Shown one piece after another: positions 1 through 7,885 of a stretch of DNA of 64,000 nucleotides. This DNA comes from Nannocystis punicea. Lineage in GTDB: Bacteria > Myxococcota_A > Polyangia > Nannocystales > Nannocystaceae. The first letter of the stretch is position 1. Each line of letters opens with the position of its first letter. The stretch lies in contig NZ_CP114040.1 of the NCBI RefSeq assembly GCF_026965555.1, forward strand, positions 12,917,501 to 12,981,500, written 5' to 3'. The notes beneath the pieces are model-generated. The model searched no databases. It was not told where the DNA came from and was given only the letters and a program-made list of their open reading frames with translations. The position numbers and the translations under genes were made by a program.

Positions 1-3
1 ATC

Positions 4-50
4 GGCTGTAATCTCGAGGCCGTTCGCGCGGCTCACCGGTCCGAGCGCAT
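4..50 (+). promoter_or_regulatory. Candidate ECF promoter, copy A (sigma gene)
   Basis: This stretch matches bases 2967-3012, upstream of the cysteine-rich repeat gene, over about 47 positions with one single-base gap. Shared blocks are GGCTGTAATC, then CCGxTCGCGC, CTCACC and finally CGCAT. A TGTAAT-like -35 followed by a downstream block suits an ECF promoter, so autoregulation of the sigma gene is a reasonable inference. The ATG of the sigma gene (49) lies inside the last block, so the message would have almost no leader, or translation starts further down. Confidence 0.5.
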
Positions 51-696
51 GACCCCCGGCAGTCACCTCCGGCCGGTGCCCTCCCTCCCGGGCCCGACCT
101 CTCCCGCCGCTCCGCCGCAGCGGGCGAGCACCGAACAGCTGGTCCAGCGGGCCAAGGCCGGAGAGATGAGCGCGTGGTCGCGGCTCTACCAGGACCACTA
201 CGAGCGGGTCTATCGCCACGTCCGCGCGCTCACCGGCGACGCCGGCCTCAGCGAGGAGCTGGTCCAGGAGACGTTCGTCCAGGCGCTGCTGAAGATCGGC
301 GGCTTCGACGGCCGCTCGCAGCTGTCGACCTGGCTGCACGGGGTGGCGATCAACGTCGTGCGCAATCACTGGCGATCGCAGCGCAGCACCGCCAAGGCGC
401 ACGCGCGGCTCGAGGTGATGAAGTCGCTCGACGCCGGCACGCAACCACCCGACGGGGCGCTGCACCAGCGCCAGCGCGTGCGGGCGCTGTATGCCGCGCT
501 CGAGCTGCTGCCCGACCACCTGCGCGTCGCCTTCGTCCTGCGCGACCTCGAGGGCCTCAGCCCCGAGGACGCCGCCGAGCAGCTCGGGATCTCGAGCGGC
601 AACCTGGCCGTGCGGGCCAGCCGGGCGCGCCAGCGGATCCGCAAACAACTGGCGGAGTGGGGCGTGCTGCCGCCGCAGGAGGAGGAGACGTCGTGA
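49..696 (+). CDS. RNA polymerase sigma factor, ECF (sigma-70) family
   Basis: A 215-residue ECF sigma factor. Region 2 lies at about residues 45-110 (LYQDHYERVYRHVRAL, then ELVQETFVQALLKI and STWLHGVAINVVRNHWR), the part that binds core polymerase and the -10 element. Region 4 at about 140-200 carries a helix-turn-helix (LPDHLRVAFVLRDLEGLS, then AAEQLGISSGNLAVRASRAR) for -35 recognition. The N-terminal 30 residues are Pro/Ser-rich and may not be translated; GTG at 76 is an alternative start. The stop overlaps the GTG of the next gene (GTGA), so the two are translationally coupled, as usual for a sigma factor and its regulator. Confidence 0.93.
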   Translation: MTPGSHLRPVPSLPGPTSPAAPPQRASTEQLVQRAKAGEMSAWSRLYQDHYERVYRHVRALTGDAGLSEELVQETFVQALLKIGGFDGRSQLSTWLHGVAINVVRNHWRSQRSTAKAHARLEVMKSLDAGTQPPDGALHQRQRVRALYAALELLPDHLRVAFVLRDLEGLSPEDAAEQLGISSGNLAVRASRARQRIRKQLAEWGVLPPQEEETS

Positions 697-1739
697 AGGA
701 CCTCGACGCCCTCGTCGACGCCGCCGCGACCGACCTGGCCGAGGCGATGCGCCGCGACCTGCTGGCGCCCGACTTCGCCGCGGTGGTCGCCGAGGCGCAC
801 GCGCGCGACCCGAAGCGCGTGCCGGCTGCCGCGCTGGTCGAGGTGCGCGGGCTGGCCCCGGTGGCCCAGCTGCGCGGCGACGCGAGCGGGCGGGTGCCGC
901 CGCGCGAGCAGGCCGAATTCGCGGCGCTGCTGGCAGCGGCGCGCGCGGAGATCGATCACGACTGCGCGAGGGTCCGGGCCGCCGGGCCGCCGCCGGTACC
1001 TGTCCCCGGGGCCAGGCGATCGGCGACGCGGCCGTGGATGTGGCTGGCGGCGGCGGCGGCGATCGGCGCGCTGGCGTTCGGCGCTCGCCCGCTGCTGACG
1101 CGCGGATCGATGGGGCCCGACACGGCCAACCAGGCGCCGTTTCACGACCAGGCGGACGCGCCGCGGCACGAGGTCGCCCCGGCGCCCGCGCCGACGCGGG
1201 TCGAGCGGGCGCGGCCGGTCGCGCGCGAGGCCGAGGTCGCGCCGGTGATCGCACCCGAGGTCGCGCCCGCGCCCGAAGCATTTTCCGAGGATGTCCCGAA
1301 GGGCATGCCTGAAAAGGCAGGTTTGAAAGGACAGCTCGAGAAGAGCCCGGCGCGGCCGCGGGGCGAGTCGCTGGTGGAGCGGCTGCGGCGGCTCGACGGC
1401 GAGGCCGAGGCGAAGTGGGAGGCGGGCGACCTGGCCGGGGCCGAGGCGCTGTACCGGCAGATCGCCGGGCTGGCGCCGGGCTCGCGCGCGGCCGACCTGG
1501 CGTACGGCGACCTGTTCTCGCTGGCCCGCCAGCGCCACGGCGGCGACCAGGAGGTCGCGCTGTGGCGCGAGTACCTGCAGGCGTTCCCGCGCGGGCGCTA
1601 CGCCGACGACGCGCGCGCAGGCCTGTGTCGTCGCGCCGACGAGGCCCTGCGCGCGGCCTGCTGGCGCGACTACGTGGCCGACTTCCCCAACGGAGTGCAC
1701 CGGCACCAGGCAGCGCGCGTGCTCGAGGGTGAACCGTGA
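693..1739 (+). CDS. Membrane protein with TPR-like tail, putative anti-sigma factor
   Basis: A 348-residue protein starting at GTG 693, four bases before the end of the sigma gene's stop and preceded by a strong AGGAGGAGA. An acidic helical N-terminus (1-110) is followed by one membrane segment at about 114-136 (WMWLAAAAAIGALAFGA), a Pro/Ala/Glu linker, and a C-terminal part (from about 226) with alpha-alpha repeats resembling TPR/YbgF (AEAKWEAGDLAGAEALYRQI). Position and topology suggest a membrane anti-sigma factor with a periplasmic sensor. No zinc-binding HxxxCxxC motif is visible, so the role is inferred from context. The linker contains repeat-like bases at 1285-1336 (encoding VPKGMPEKAGLKGQL) that resemble the dispersed palindrome. 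Its stop overlaps the next GTG. Confidence 0.75.
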   Translation: MKDLDALVDAAATDLAEAMRRDLLAPDFAAVVAEAHARDPKRVPAAALVEVRGLAPVAQLRGDASGRVPPREQAEFAALLAAARAEIDHDCARVRAAGPPPVPVPGARRSATRPWMWLAAAAAIGALAFGARPLLTRGSMGPDTANQAPFHDQADAPRHEVAPAPAPTRVERARPVAREAEVAPVIAPEVAPAPEAFSEDVPKGMPEKAGLKGQLEKSPARPRGESLVERLRRLDGEAEAKWEAGDLAGAEALYRQIAGLAPGSRAADLAYGDLFSLARQRHGGDQEVALWREYLQAFPRGRYADDARAGLCRRADEALRAACWRDYVADFPNGVHRHQAARVLEGEP

Positions 1740-2947
1740 GGCGCAGCGCGACAGGAGCGGCGCCGGGCGGGGTGGTGCTCGGATGGTTGGCGCTCGTGGC
1801 GTGTCGGCCCGTGCTCTACGATTTCTACGACAGCGCGGGCGTGCCCGACCCGGCCACCGATACTGTCCCGACGACCATGTCCTCGGAGACAGACAGTACA
1901 GTGACCGACGCGCCGCCGCCGAGCCCGACGGAGACGTGCTTCGACGGCGTGGTCAGCGGGACCGAGACCGACGTCGACTGCGGAGGTCCGGCGTGTCCGG
2001 CGTGCGAGCCGTGGCAGAAGTGCGCGGGGCCGTGGGACTGCGTCACGAACCTGTGCATCGACAACCTGTGCGGCGTGCCGCAGCAGTGTCGGGTCGCGGA
2101 AGACTGCCCGGCGGAGGTTTGCCGCCAGCCGCTGTGCGAGAAGGAGCAGTGCGTCTACGCCGAGCTGAACGGCGACAAGTGCGACGACGGCGATCCGTGC
2201 ACCGACGGCGACCTCTGCCTCGAAGGTCAATGTACGGGGGCGCTGCGGGACTGCAGCGGGTACGGCGGCGTATGTCAGCAGGGGTTCTGCAACCCGGCCT
2301 CCGGCAAGTGCGCGGTCGAGTTCCTCGACGGCGAGCCGTGCGACGACGGGCTCTCGTGCACCCTCGGGGACTTCTGCGCCCAGGGGCAGTGCCTCGGCAA
2401 GCAGGGGCCGGTGATCCTGTTCGACTTCAACGATCCGGGGCTGTGGCAGTTCGACCCGCCGTGGATGATCGGCCCGGCGCTCCCCTCGGCCTGCGACGCC
2501 AACGGCTTCGAGGACCCGCCCGAGGATCACTCGCCCGACGGCGAGAACATGCTCGCGGGCGCGGCGATCGGCGGCTGCTTGCCGGGCGATCCGCTGCCGG
2601 CGGACGCGTGCTTGACCAGCCCGGAGTTAGGCCTGCCGCCGGAGGTCCAGCCGTCGATCCTGATGTACTGGAGCCGGCTGTCGGCGGTGAAGCTGCCGCT
2701 CCAGCAGCCGTCGAGCGCGCGCGTCGAGGTGTGGAGCGGCAAGGCCTGGACCGTCGTGTTCGAGACCCTCAACGAGCCGTTCGAGGAGCCCGAGTGGGCG
2801 CCGCACATGATCGACATCACGCCTCTCCTCAATCCGGAGCTGAGGGTCAGGTTCTGTCATCACCACCCCGAGCCCGGGCTGCCGCCGGCAGCGGGCTGGA
2901 GCGTGGACGACGTGTACATCGGGCCGCCGGAGTGTCAGCCGCCGTGA
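1736..2947 (+). CDS. Cysteine-rich surface lipoprotein
   Basis: A 403-residue protein starting at GTG 1736, overlapping the upstream stop. The N-terminus is a lipoprotein signal (VVLGWLALVAC). A Ser/Thr/Pro stretch follows, then a cysteine-rich segment (about 60-225) with the CFDGVVSGTETDVDCGG pattern common in myxobacterial surface proteins and CxDGDPCTDGDLC repeats. The last 170 residues (from ILFDFNDPGLWQFDPPW) look like a beta-sandwich with WSVDDVYIG near the end, typical of MAM/laminin-like jelly-roll domains. It probably sits on the outer membrane surface. Third gene of the sigma/regulator operon, so a possible signal partner or target; the exact function is not recognised. Confidence 0.75.
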   Translation: MRRSATGAAPGGVVLGWLALVACRPVLYDFYDSAGVPDPATDTVPTTMSSETDSTVTDAPPPSPTETCFDGVVSGTETDVDCGGPACPACEPWQKCAGPWDCVTNLCIDNLCGVPQQCRVAEDCPAEVCRQPLCEKEQCVYAELNGDKCDDGDPCTDGDLCLEGQCTGALRDCSGYGGVCQQGFCNPASGKCAVEFLDGEPCDDGLSCTLGDFCAQGQCLGKQGPVILFDFNDPGLWQFDPPWMIGPALPSACDANGFEDPPEDHSPDGENMLAGAAIGGCLPGDPLPADACLTSPELGLPPEVQPSILMYWSRLSAVKLPLQQPSSARVEVWSGKAWTVVFETLNEPFEEPEWAPHMIDITPLLNPELRVRFCHHHPEPGLPPAAGWSVDDVYIGPPECQPP

Positions 2948-2966
2948 TCACAAAATAGTAAGAGGG

Positions 2967-3012
2967 GGCTGTAATCGCGGCACCGCTCGCGCCACTCACC
3001 CGCCGAACGCAT
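2967..3012 (+). promoter_or_regulatory. Candidate ECF promoter, copy B
   Basis: Second copy of the element at 4-50, starting with GGCTGTAATC and ending with CGCAT. It lies 20 to 66 bases before the ATG of the cysteine-rich repeat gene, the right place for its promoter. Two copies in 64 kb, one before a sigma gene and one before a gene four places downstream, suggest that gene is a target of the sigma factor. Confidence 0.5.
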
Positions 3013-3032
3013 CGCAAAAGAAGGACGTTGAA

Positions 3033-4478
3033 ATGAAGACATTCCCCTTGCTGCGCCGACTCGGCTTCCTGTTCTCGTGCTCGACCTTCGCCGTGCTGGT
3101 CCCCACCGGCTGCGACGTGAAGGTCGACGTGGAGGAGGGCGGCGGCGAGGACGACGAGCCGGCGCCCGGCGACTGCAAGGAGCAGTACATCGTGTGCCTC
3201 GACCAGGGTCACACCGCCGACGAGTGCGCGCCGCTGCTCGAGGGCTGCGAGCCGGCGCCCGTGCCGAACGACTGCGAGGCGCAGCTGCACGTGTGCCTCG
3301 AGGCGGGCATCGATCCGGAGAAGTGCAAGCTCGAGTTCGAGCAGTGCCTGCCGACGCAACCACCGCCGCCGGTCGATTGCCAGATCGAGGTGGCGGAGTG
3401 CCTGAAGCAGGGCCAGCCGCCGGAGGTGTGCGAGCAGCTGTGCCCGCCGCACCCGTGCCCGCCGCCGCCTCCGGACGACTGCAAGCATCAGTTCGAGATC
3501 TGCCTCGAGCAGGGGATCGATCCGGCGAAGTGCGAGGAGGAGCTGCAGCAGTGCATCGGCCAGCCGCCGGCGCCGGTCGACGAGTGCAAGCTGCAGTTCG
3601 AGATCTGCCTCGAGCAGGGGATCGATCCGGCGAAGTGCGAGGTCGAGCTGCAGGTGTGCATCGGCCAGCCGCCGCCGCCCGAGGACTGCTGGCTGCAGTG
3701 CGAGCAGCAGGGCCAGCCGCCCGAGGTGTGCAAGCAGCTGTGCGAGCCGCAGCCGCCCGACGACTGCAAGTGGCAATTCCAGCAGTGCCTCGAGCAGGGC
3801 ATCGACCCGGACGAGTGCGAGGCGCAGCTGCAGGAGTGCTGGAACCCGCCGGCGCCGGTCGACGACTGCAAGTGGCAATTCCAGCAGTGCCTCGAGCAGG
3901 GCGTGGACCCGGCCGAGTGCGAGGGGGCGCTGCAGGAGTGCATCGGCGAGCCGCCGCCGGCGCCCGACTGCGAGTGGCAATTCCAGGCGTGCCTCGAGAA
4001 GGGCATCGACCCCGCGGAGTGCGAGGCGCAATTGCAGCAGTGCTGGGACCCGCCGGCGCCGGTCGACGACTGCAAGTGGCAATTCCAGCAGTGCCTCGAG
4101 CAGGGCGTGGACCCGGCCGAGTGCGAGGGGGCGCTGCAGGAGTGCCTGAACCAGCCGCCGCCGCCGCCGCCGGACGACTGCAAGCAGCAGTTCGAGGCGT
4201 GCCTCGAGCAGGGCGGGGACCCGGCCGAGTGCGAGGCGCAGCTGCACGAGTGCCTCGGCCCGCCGCCGCCGCCGAGCGACTGCGACCTCGAGCTCGAGCT
4301 GTGCCTGCAGCAAGGCGTCGAGCCCGAGGTGTGCAAGACGAAGTGGGCCGAGTGCATCGGCCAGCCGAATCCGCCCGCGCCCGACGAGTGCTTCGCCGTC
4401 CACATGTCGTGCCTCGAGCAGGGGTACGAGCCCGCGCTGTGCGACGAGAAGCTCGCCGCCTGCCTCGGCCAGCCCTGA
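3033..4478 (+). CDS. Secreted 13-repeat cysteine protein, CX6C-X9-CX6C units
   Basis: A 481-residue exported protein; ATG 3033 follows GAAGGACG. The signal (LGFLFSCSTFAVLVPTGC) ends in a possible lipobox. After an acidic linker come 13 units of 26 to 37 residues separated by Pro-rich spacers. The full unit reads DCKWQFQQCLEQG-x-DP-xxC-x6-C, that is C-x6-C-x9-C-x6-C. Units 3 and 6 are shortened. The spacing places cysteines on one face of two helices joined by a DP turn, so each unit probably folds as a disulfide-pinned helical hairpin. Units 8 and 10 with their spacers are identical over 98 bp. No named family is recognised. The upstream element links it to the sigma factor. Confidence 0.8.
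   Translation: MKTFPLLRRLGFLFSCSTFAVLVPTGCDVKVDVEEGGGEDDEPAPGDCKEQYIVCLDQGHTADECAPLLEGCEPAPVPNDCEAQLHVCLEAGIDPEKCKLEFEQCLPTQPPPPVDCQIEVAECLKQGQPPEVCEQLCPPHPCPPPPPDDCKHQFEICLEQGIDPAKCEEELQQCIGQPPAPVDECKLQFEICLEQGIDPAKCEVELQVCIGQPPPPEDCWLQCEQQGQPPEVCKQLCEPQPPDDCKWQFQQCLEQGIDPDECEAQLQECWNPPAPVDDCKWQFQQCLEQGVDPAECEGALQECIGEPPPAPDCEWQFQACLEKGIDPAECEAQLQQCWDPPAPVDDCKWQFQQCLEQGVDPAECEGALQECLNQPPPPPPDDCKQQFEACLEQGGDPAECEAQLHECLGPPPPPSDCDLELELCLQQGVEPEVCKTKWAECIGQPNPPAPDECFAVHMSCLEQGYEPALCDEKLAACLGQP
3844..4145 (+). repeat. Identical 98-bp internal duplication in the cysteine-repeat gene
   Basis: Bases 3844-3941 and 4048-4145 look identical, 204 bp apart, while the unit between them differs at many third positions. 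This points to recent duplication or gene conversion within the repeat array, so unit number probably varies between strains. Confidence 0.85.
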
Positions 4479-4521
4479 GCCCTCGCCGGTTCGGCCTCGG
4501 CGGGCTATATAGCGGCTCGCC

Positions 4522-5979
4522 GTGCTCTTCACCCCCCTGCTCGCGCTCGCGCTGACGAGCCCAGCCGCCGCGCCGACCGGTGCGGCGGAGCGCGACGTCG
4601 GCAGGTCGGCAGACGCGAGCAAGGGCGGGATGCCTGACGCGCAGGGCAACGCGAGCGGGGCATCGCCGAGCGCGAGCAAGGGCGGAGCACCCGATGCGAA
4701 CAAGGGCGCGAGCGGGGCATCGCCGGACGACGCGAGCAAGGGCGGAGCACCCGACGCGAACAAGAGCGGGACATCGCCGGACGACGCGAGCAAGGGCGGA
4801 GCGCCCGACGCGAACAAGAGCAGGACATCGCCGGCGGACGTGAACAGGAGCGCGAGCGTCCCGCCGTCGCCGAGCATGACTTCGCCGGACTCGTCGGCGG
4901 CCGGATCGAGCTCGACGGACGCGAGCTCGAGCCCTGCGCCGGCGCCCACCATCCGCGGGGCGATGGTGCGCGTCGAGGGGGTCGAATTCACCGACCTCGA
5001 GCGCGCGTTGCGGGTGCGCTTGCCGTCGCTGGCGCTGGCCCGACAGGGCGAGGAGCTGCCGCCGGGGGACGGTCTGCGCGCGTTCGTCGACCTGCGCCGG
5101 ACCACGCCGACGCAGGTCCAGGTGGCGCTGATCCTGTCCGACGGGCGGGCCTACTTCCGCGTCGTCGACACCGAGGACGAGCCGCCGGCGCGCCCGGTCG
5201 CGGCCGCGCTGGCGCTGCTGATCGCGGCCATCGAGGACGATTCGGTCGCCCCCGACCAACGCGACGTGCCGGTGCCGCCGGCGATCGCGGTGCCGCCGCC
5301 GCCGCCGGTTCAGGCGCCTGTCCCGGAGAACACGGTCGAAAGGACATGTCCGGAGGTGCAGCCGTGTCCGCGGCCGTCGGCGCCCGCGCCGCCGCCTCCG
5401 CCCGCGTTCGAGCTCGGCCTGGTGCGCTACGACGGGGCCTCGTTCGGGCTCGACCGGCCGCTGGCCGGCGTGCGCGGGGCGATGTTCGGGCTCGGCCTCG
5501 ACCTGCGCTGGCGTCGGGGGGCGATCGCGGCGGTCGAGCTGCGCGCGACGGTGGCCCCGGTCGACCGCCACACGCTCGCGCGCGTGCGCGTGGCGGCAGG
5601 GGCCGGCTTCGGCGTGCGGGTGCGGGCGTTCGAGCTGCCGATCGTCGGCCTCGTCGGGCTCGAGTGGTGGGGCCTGCCCGGCAGCGACGCGACAGTCGCC
5701 CGCGCCGGGGCGCGGCCGCTGATCGGCGGGGGGCTGCGGCTGTCGCCCGGCTTCTGGCTGCGTCTGCCCGCGGTGGCGGTGCGCGCCGGGGCGCGCGCGG
5801 AGCTGTGGGCCTCGGGCGAACCCGGCCCGGACGGCCCGCGCAAGCCGCTGCTGGCCCGCCCCGGTGAATCGCCGCTCGCAGCCGTGGGCGGGCTCGAGCT
5901 GAACCTCGGGCTGGAGATCTCGGTGTGGTTCGACCCGGGACGGCGCAAGCGAGCAGGCGCGAGAGGACGGGGGCGGTGA
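4522..5979 (+). CDS. Exported protein, repeat linker plus probable beta-barrel domain
   Basis: A 485-residue protein from GTG 4522, chosen because it begins directly with a signal peptide (MLFTPLLALALTSPAAA). Residues 30-110 are four degenerate copies of an ASKGGAPDANK-type unit, followed by a Ser-rich linker. Residues 150-240 form a compact alpha/beta domain (VRVEGVEFTDLERALRVRLP). A Pro-rich hinge then leads to alternating hydrophobic strands (AFELGLVRYDGASFGL through LNLGLEISVWFDP) as in outer-membrane barrels. The hinge (5316-5352) holds palindrome-like bases. No Shine-Dalgarno is evident. Likely a myxobacterial outer-membrane protein; function unknown. Confidence 0.7.
   Translation: MLFTPLLALALTSPAAAPTGAAERDVGRSADASKGGMPDAQGNASGASPSASKGGAPDANKGASGASPDDASKGGAPDANKSGTSPDDASKGGAPDANKSRTSPADVNRSASVPPSPSMTSPDSSAAGSSSTDASSSPAPAPTIRGAMVRVEGVEFTDLERALRVRLPSLALARQGEELPPGDGLRAFVDLRRTTPTQVQVALILSDGRAYFRVVDTEDEPPARPVAAALALLIAAIEDDSVAPDQRDVPVPPAIAVPPPPPVQAPVPENTVERTCPEVQPCPRPSAPAPPPPPAFELGLVRYDGASFGLDRPLAGVRGAMFGLGLDLRWRRGAIAAVELRATVAPVDRHTLARVRVAAGAGFGVRVRAFELPIVGLVGLEWWGLPGSDATVARAGARPLIGGGLRLSPGFWLRLPAVAVRAGARAELWASGEPGPDGPRKPLLARPGESPLAAVGGLELNLGLEISVWFDPGRRKRAGARGRGR
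4618..4830 (+). repeat. In-frame 54-60 bp tandem repeat
   Basis: GCAAGGGCGG recurs at about 4618, 4678, 4738 and 4792, giving a 60/60/54-bp period and the repeated ASKGGAPDANK-like protein unit. Copies differ by small in-frame deletions, as expected of a coding minisatellite. Confidence 0.75.
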
Positions 5980-6378
5980 GGCGCGGCGGATCGATATGTC
6001 CGAGAGGACATGTGCCTGAACGCCAGGGCTCGGCGACCGCGGTGGAAGAATGAGGCTCGCGGTCGGCAGCCGCCGGGTGAAGCCGCGGTGGGCCTACCCG
6101 CGGGCCGTAGTAATATGTATGAAGAGACAGGTCGCGAGGCGAGGCTTGCGACGGCCGTGAAGGGCCTCGGAGGGGCTCCGTGCGCGGCCTTAGGGACATG
6201 GACGAAGAGACAGGGATCGAGACGATGCTCGCCGCAGCGGTGAAGCGGTCGTGACAGGCCCGCTCGCGGCGGCGGTGACATGTGCAAAAAGACAGGGATC
6301 GAGGCGAGGCTCGCGGCGGCCGTGAAGCGGCCCCGGTGAGGGCCGCCCCGCGGCGTTGGCATGTCCGAAGGGACAGCC
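5980..6378. repeat. Non-coding gap: palindromes and an 82-bp tandem array
   Basis: No gene is supported here. A clean palindrome sits at 5994-6013 (ATATGTCC GAGA GGACATGT) and another at 6359-6378, which abuts the stop of the response regulator. Between them are three imperfect copies of an 82-83 bp unit (GACAGG at 6126, 6208 and 6291), each with a palindrome half-site followed by a conserved block ending in GTGAAG. The tandem unit thus carries the dispersed element with it. Confidence 0.75.
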
Positions 6379-7083
6379 TCAGGCGACGCGGTGGCCGGGC
6401 TCGGCGTGCCAGCGGTAGCCGACGCCGCGGACGGTCTCGATCATGGTCGCGTGCTCGCCGAGCTTGGTCCGCAGGTTCTTGATGTGGACGTCGATCATGT
6501 TGGTGCCGGGGTCGTACGCGGTCTCCCACACGTTCTGCAGCAGCTCGAGGCGGGACACCACGCGGCCGGCCTCGCGCGCGAGGTAGCCGAGCAGCATGAA
6601 CTCGCGGTGGGTGAGGTCGAGGTCGATGCCGGCGAAGGTGACGGTGCGGTCCTGGCGATCGATGCGCAGCTGGCCGACCTCGAGGAAGCGGTCGCGCTGG
6701 CCGCGGCGGCCGAGGGCGCGCACGCGGGCCAGCAGCTCGCTGAGGTCGAACGGCTTCGGCAAGAAATCGTCGGCGCCGGCGTCGAGGCCGGAGACGCGGT
6801 CGCAAAACTCGCTGCGGGCGGTGAGCATCAGGATCGGCACGGACTTGCCGGCGGTCCGCAGGGCGCGGCACACGTGCAGGCCGTCGAGCGAGGGCAGCAT
6901 CCAGTCGAGGATCACGAGGTTGTACTCGATGTTGCGCGCCTGCGAGACCGCGACCGCGCCGTCGTCGACGAGGTCGACGACGTAGCCCTCCTCCGAGAGC
7001 GCGCGGGAGAGGAAGCTGGCGAGCTTGCGGTTGTCCTCGACGACGAGGATCTTGGCCGAAGGGGATGGCGAGTGTGCCGGCAT
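6379..7083 (-). CDS. OmpR-family response regulator
   Basis: A 234-residue two-component regulator. The receiver domain (about 10-122) has the acidic pair (LVVEDN), the phospho-acceptor Asp in LVILDWMLP, and the conserved Lys in LPKPF. The C-terminal winged helix (about 135-230) has LDLTHREFMLLGYLA and a recognition helix near MIDVHIKNLRTKLG. ATG 7083 gives the usual length; longer in-frame readings would run into the hydrogenase-like gene. No kinase is adjacent. It follows the hydrogenase-like genes on the same strand, 49 bp from the stop of the small subunit, so it may be co-transcribed with them. Confidence 0.93.
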   Translation of the reverse strand: MPAHSPSPSAKILVVEDNRKLASFLSRALSEEGYVVDLVDDGAVAVSQARNIEYNLVILDWMLPSLDGLHVCRALRTAGKSVPILMLTARSEFCDRVSGLDAGADDFLPKPFDLSELLARVRALGRRGQRDRFLEVGQLRIDRQDRTVTFAGIDLDLTHREFMLLGYLAREAGRVVSRLELLQNVWETAYDPGTNMIDVHIKNLRTKLGEHATMIETVRGVGYRWHAEPGHRVA

Positions 7084-7132
7084 GTGCGTGGCCCGTGCGG
7101 TGAATGGGTGGAGGAGCGAGAGTGGCGCGCGC

Positions 7133-7885
7133 TCAGGCGACGCCGAGCGAGTCGAGCACGCCGTGGATGAAGGCCAGCGGGTGCGGCGGACAACCGGGCA
7201 GGAACAGGTCGGGCGCGTGCTCGCGGAAGAAGCCGCGCGCGTCGGCGAGGTCGTGGTGCGGGCCGCCGCCGATCGCACACGCGCCGACGGCGACCAGCAC
7301 CTTGGGGCCGGCGATCGCGGCCCAGGTGCGGCGCAGGCGGGCGTCGTCGTCGTCGTCGACGAGCGGGCCGGAGACGACCAGGCCGTCGGCGTCGCGCGCC
7401 TCGTCGACCCAGTCGATGCCCCAGCGGCCCATGTCGAAGTGACCGTCGGCGCAGGCCCGCAGCTCGCGGTCGCAGCCGTCGCAGCCGCCGAGGACGAGGC
7501 GGTGGAGCTTGAGCGAGCGGCCGTAGAGGCGGCGAAACGCGGCCGAGGCGGCAGTAGGGGTCGGCGCGCGGCGCTCGGGCCCGATCACGAGGCCGCTGCG
7601 CGTGCCGCTGGCCAGGCGGTGCTCGGAGCTGAAGCGAACCTTGCCTTCGGGACAGGCGGCCACGCACTCGCGGCAGAACACGCAGCGCCCGAGGTCGAGC
7701 GCGATCGCTGCGCCGGTCCGCGCCAGGGCTCCGCCGGGACAGACCGGGAGGCAGGCGCCGCAGCCGGGCGGGCACTCTCTGTCCTGAAGGACAGGTAGAC
7801 CGCAGAAGCCGGCGGCCTCGGCGGCGCGCAGGTCGGGCAGGGCGCGCCGCGAGAGCGGGCGGAGGTTGCGGAGGGTGGTCAGCAC
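7133..7885 (-). CDS. Ferredoxin/small-subunit fusion of a group 4 hydrogenase-like complex
   Basis: A 250-residue protein combining an HycF/HyfH-like N-terminus with an HycG/NuoB-like small subunit. Two [4Fe-4S] motifs lie at about 35-80 (CPPGCGACLPVCP and CVFCRECVAACP). The small-subunit part keeps all proximal-cluster cysteines: GGCDGC, VGACAIGGG and PGCPP. It would pass electrons to the large subunit at the membrane. GTG 7885 is chosen because the reading MLTTLRNLRPLSRR resembles starts of hydrogenase-4 ferredoxin subunits; an earlier start at 7936 would read into a non-coding tandem repeat. A palindrome at 7777-7796 is embedded in frame between the N-terminus and the first cluster. Confidence 0.82.
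   Translation of the reverse strand: MLTTLRNLRPLSRRALPDLRAAEAAGFCGLPVLQDRECPPGCGACLPVCPGGALARTGAAIALDLGRCVFCRECVAACPEGKVRFSSEHRLASGTRSGLVIGPERRAPTPTAASAAFRRLYGRSLKLHRLVLGGCDGCDRELRACADGHFDMGRWGIDWVDEARDADGLVVSGPLVDDDDDARLRRTWAAIAGPKVLVAVGACAIGGGPHHDLADARGFFREHAPDLFLPGCPPHPLAFIHGVLDSLGVA
7777..7796. repeat. Dispersed palindrome inside the ferredoxin/small-subunit gene
   Basis: Arms CTCTGTCC and GGACAGGT around TGAA. On the coding strand it supplies the residues around LPVLQDREC, just before the first iron-sulfur motif. Confidence 0.75.

Noticed and set aside
174..692. Extension of the second gene back to 174 overlapping the sigma factor
   Set aside because: That part is Arg/Ala-rich shadow sequence; GTG 693 has a strong Shine-Dalgarno and the typical GTGA coupling.
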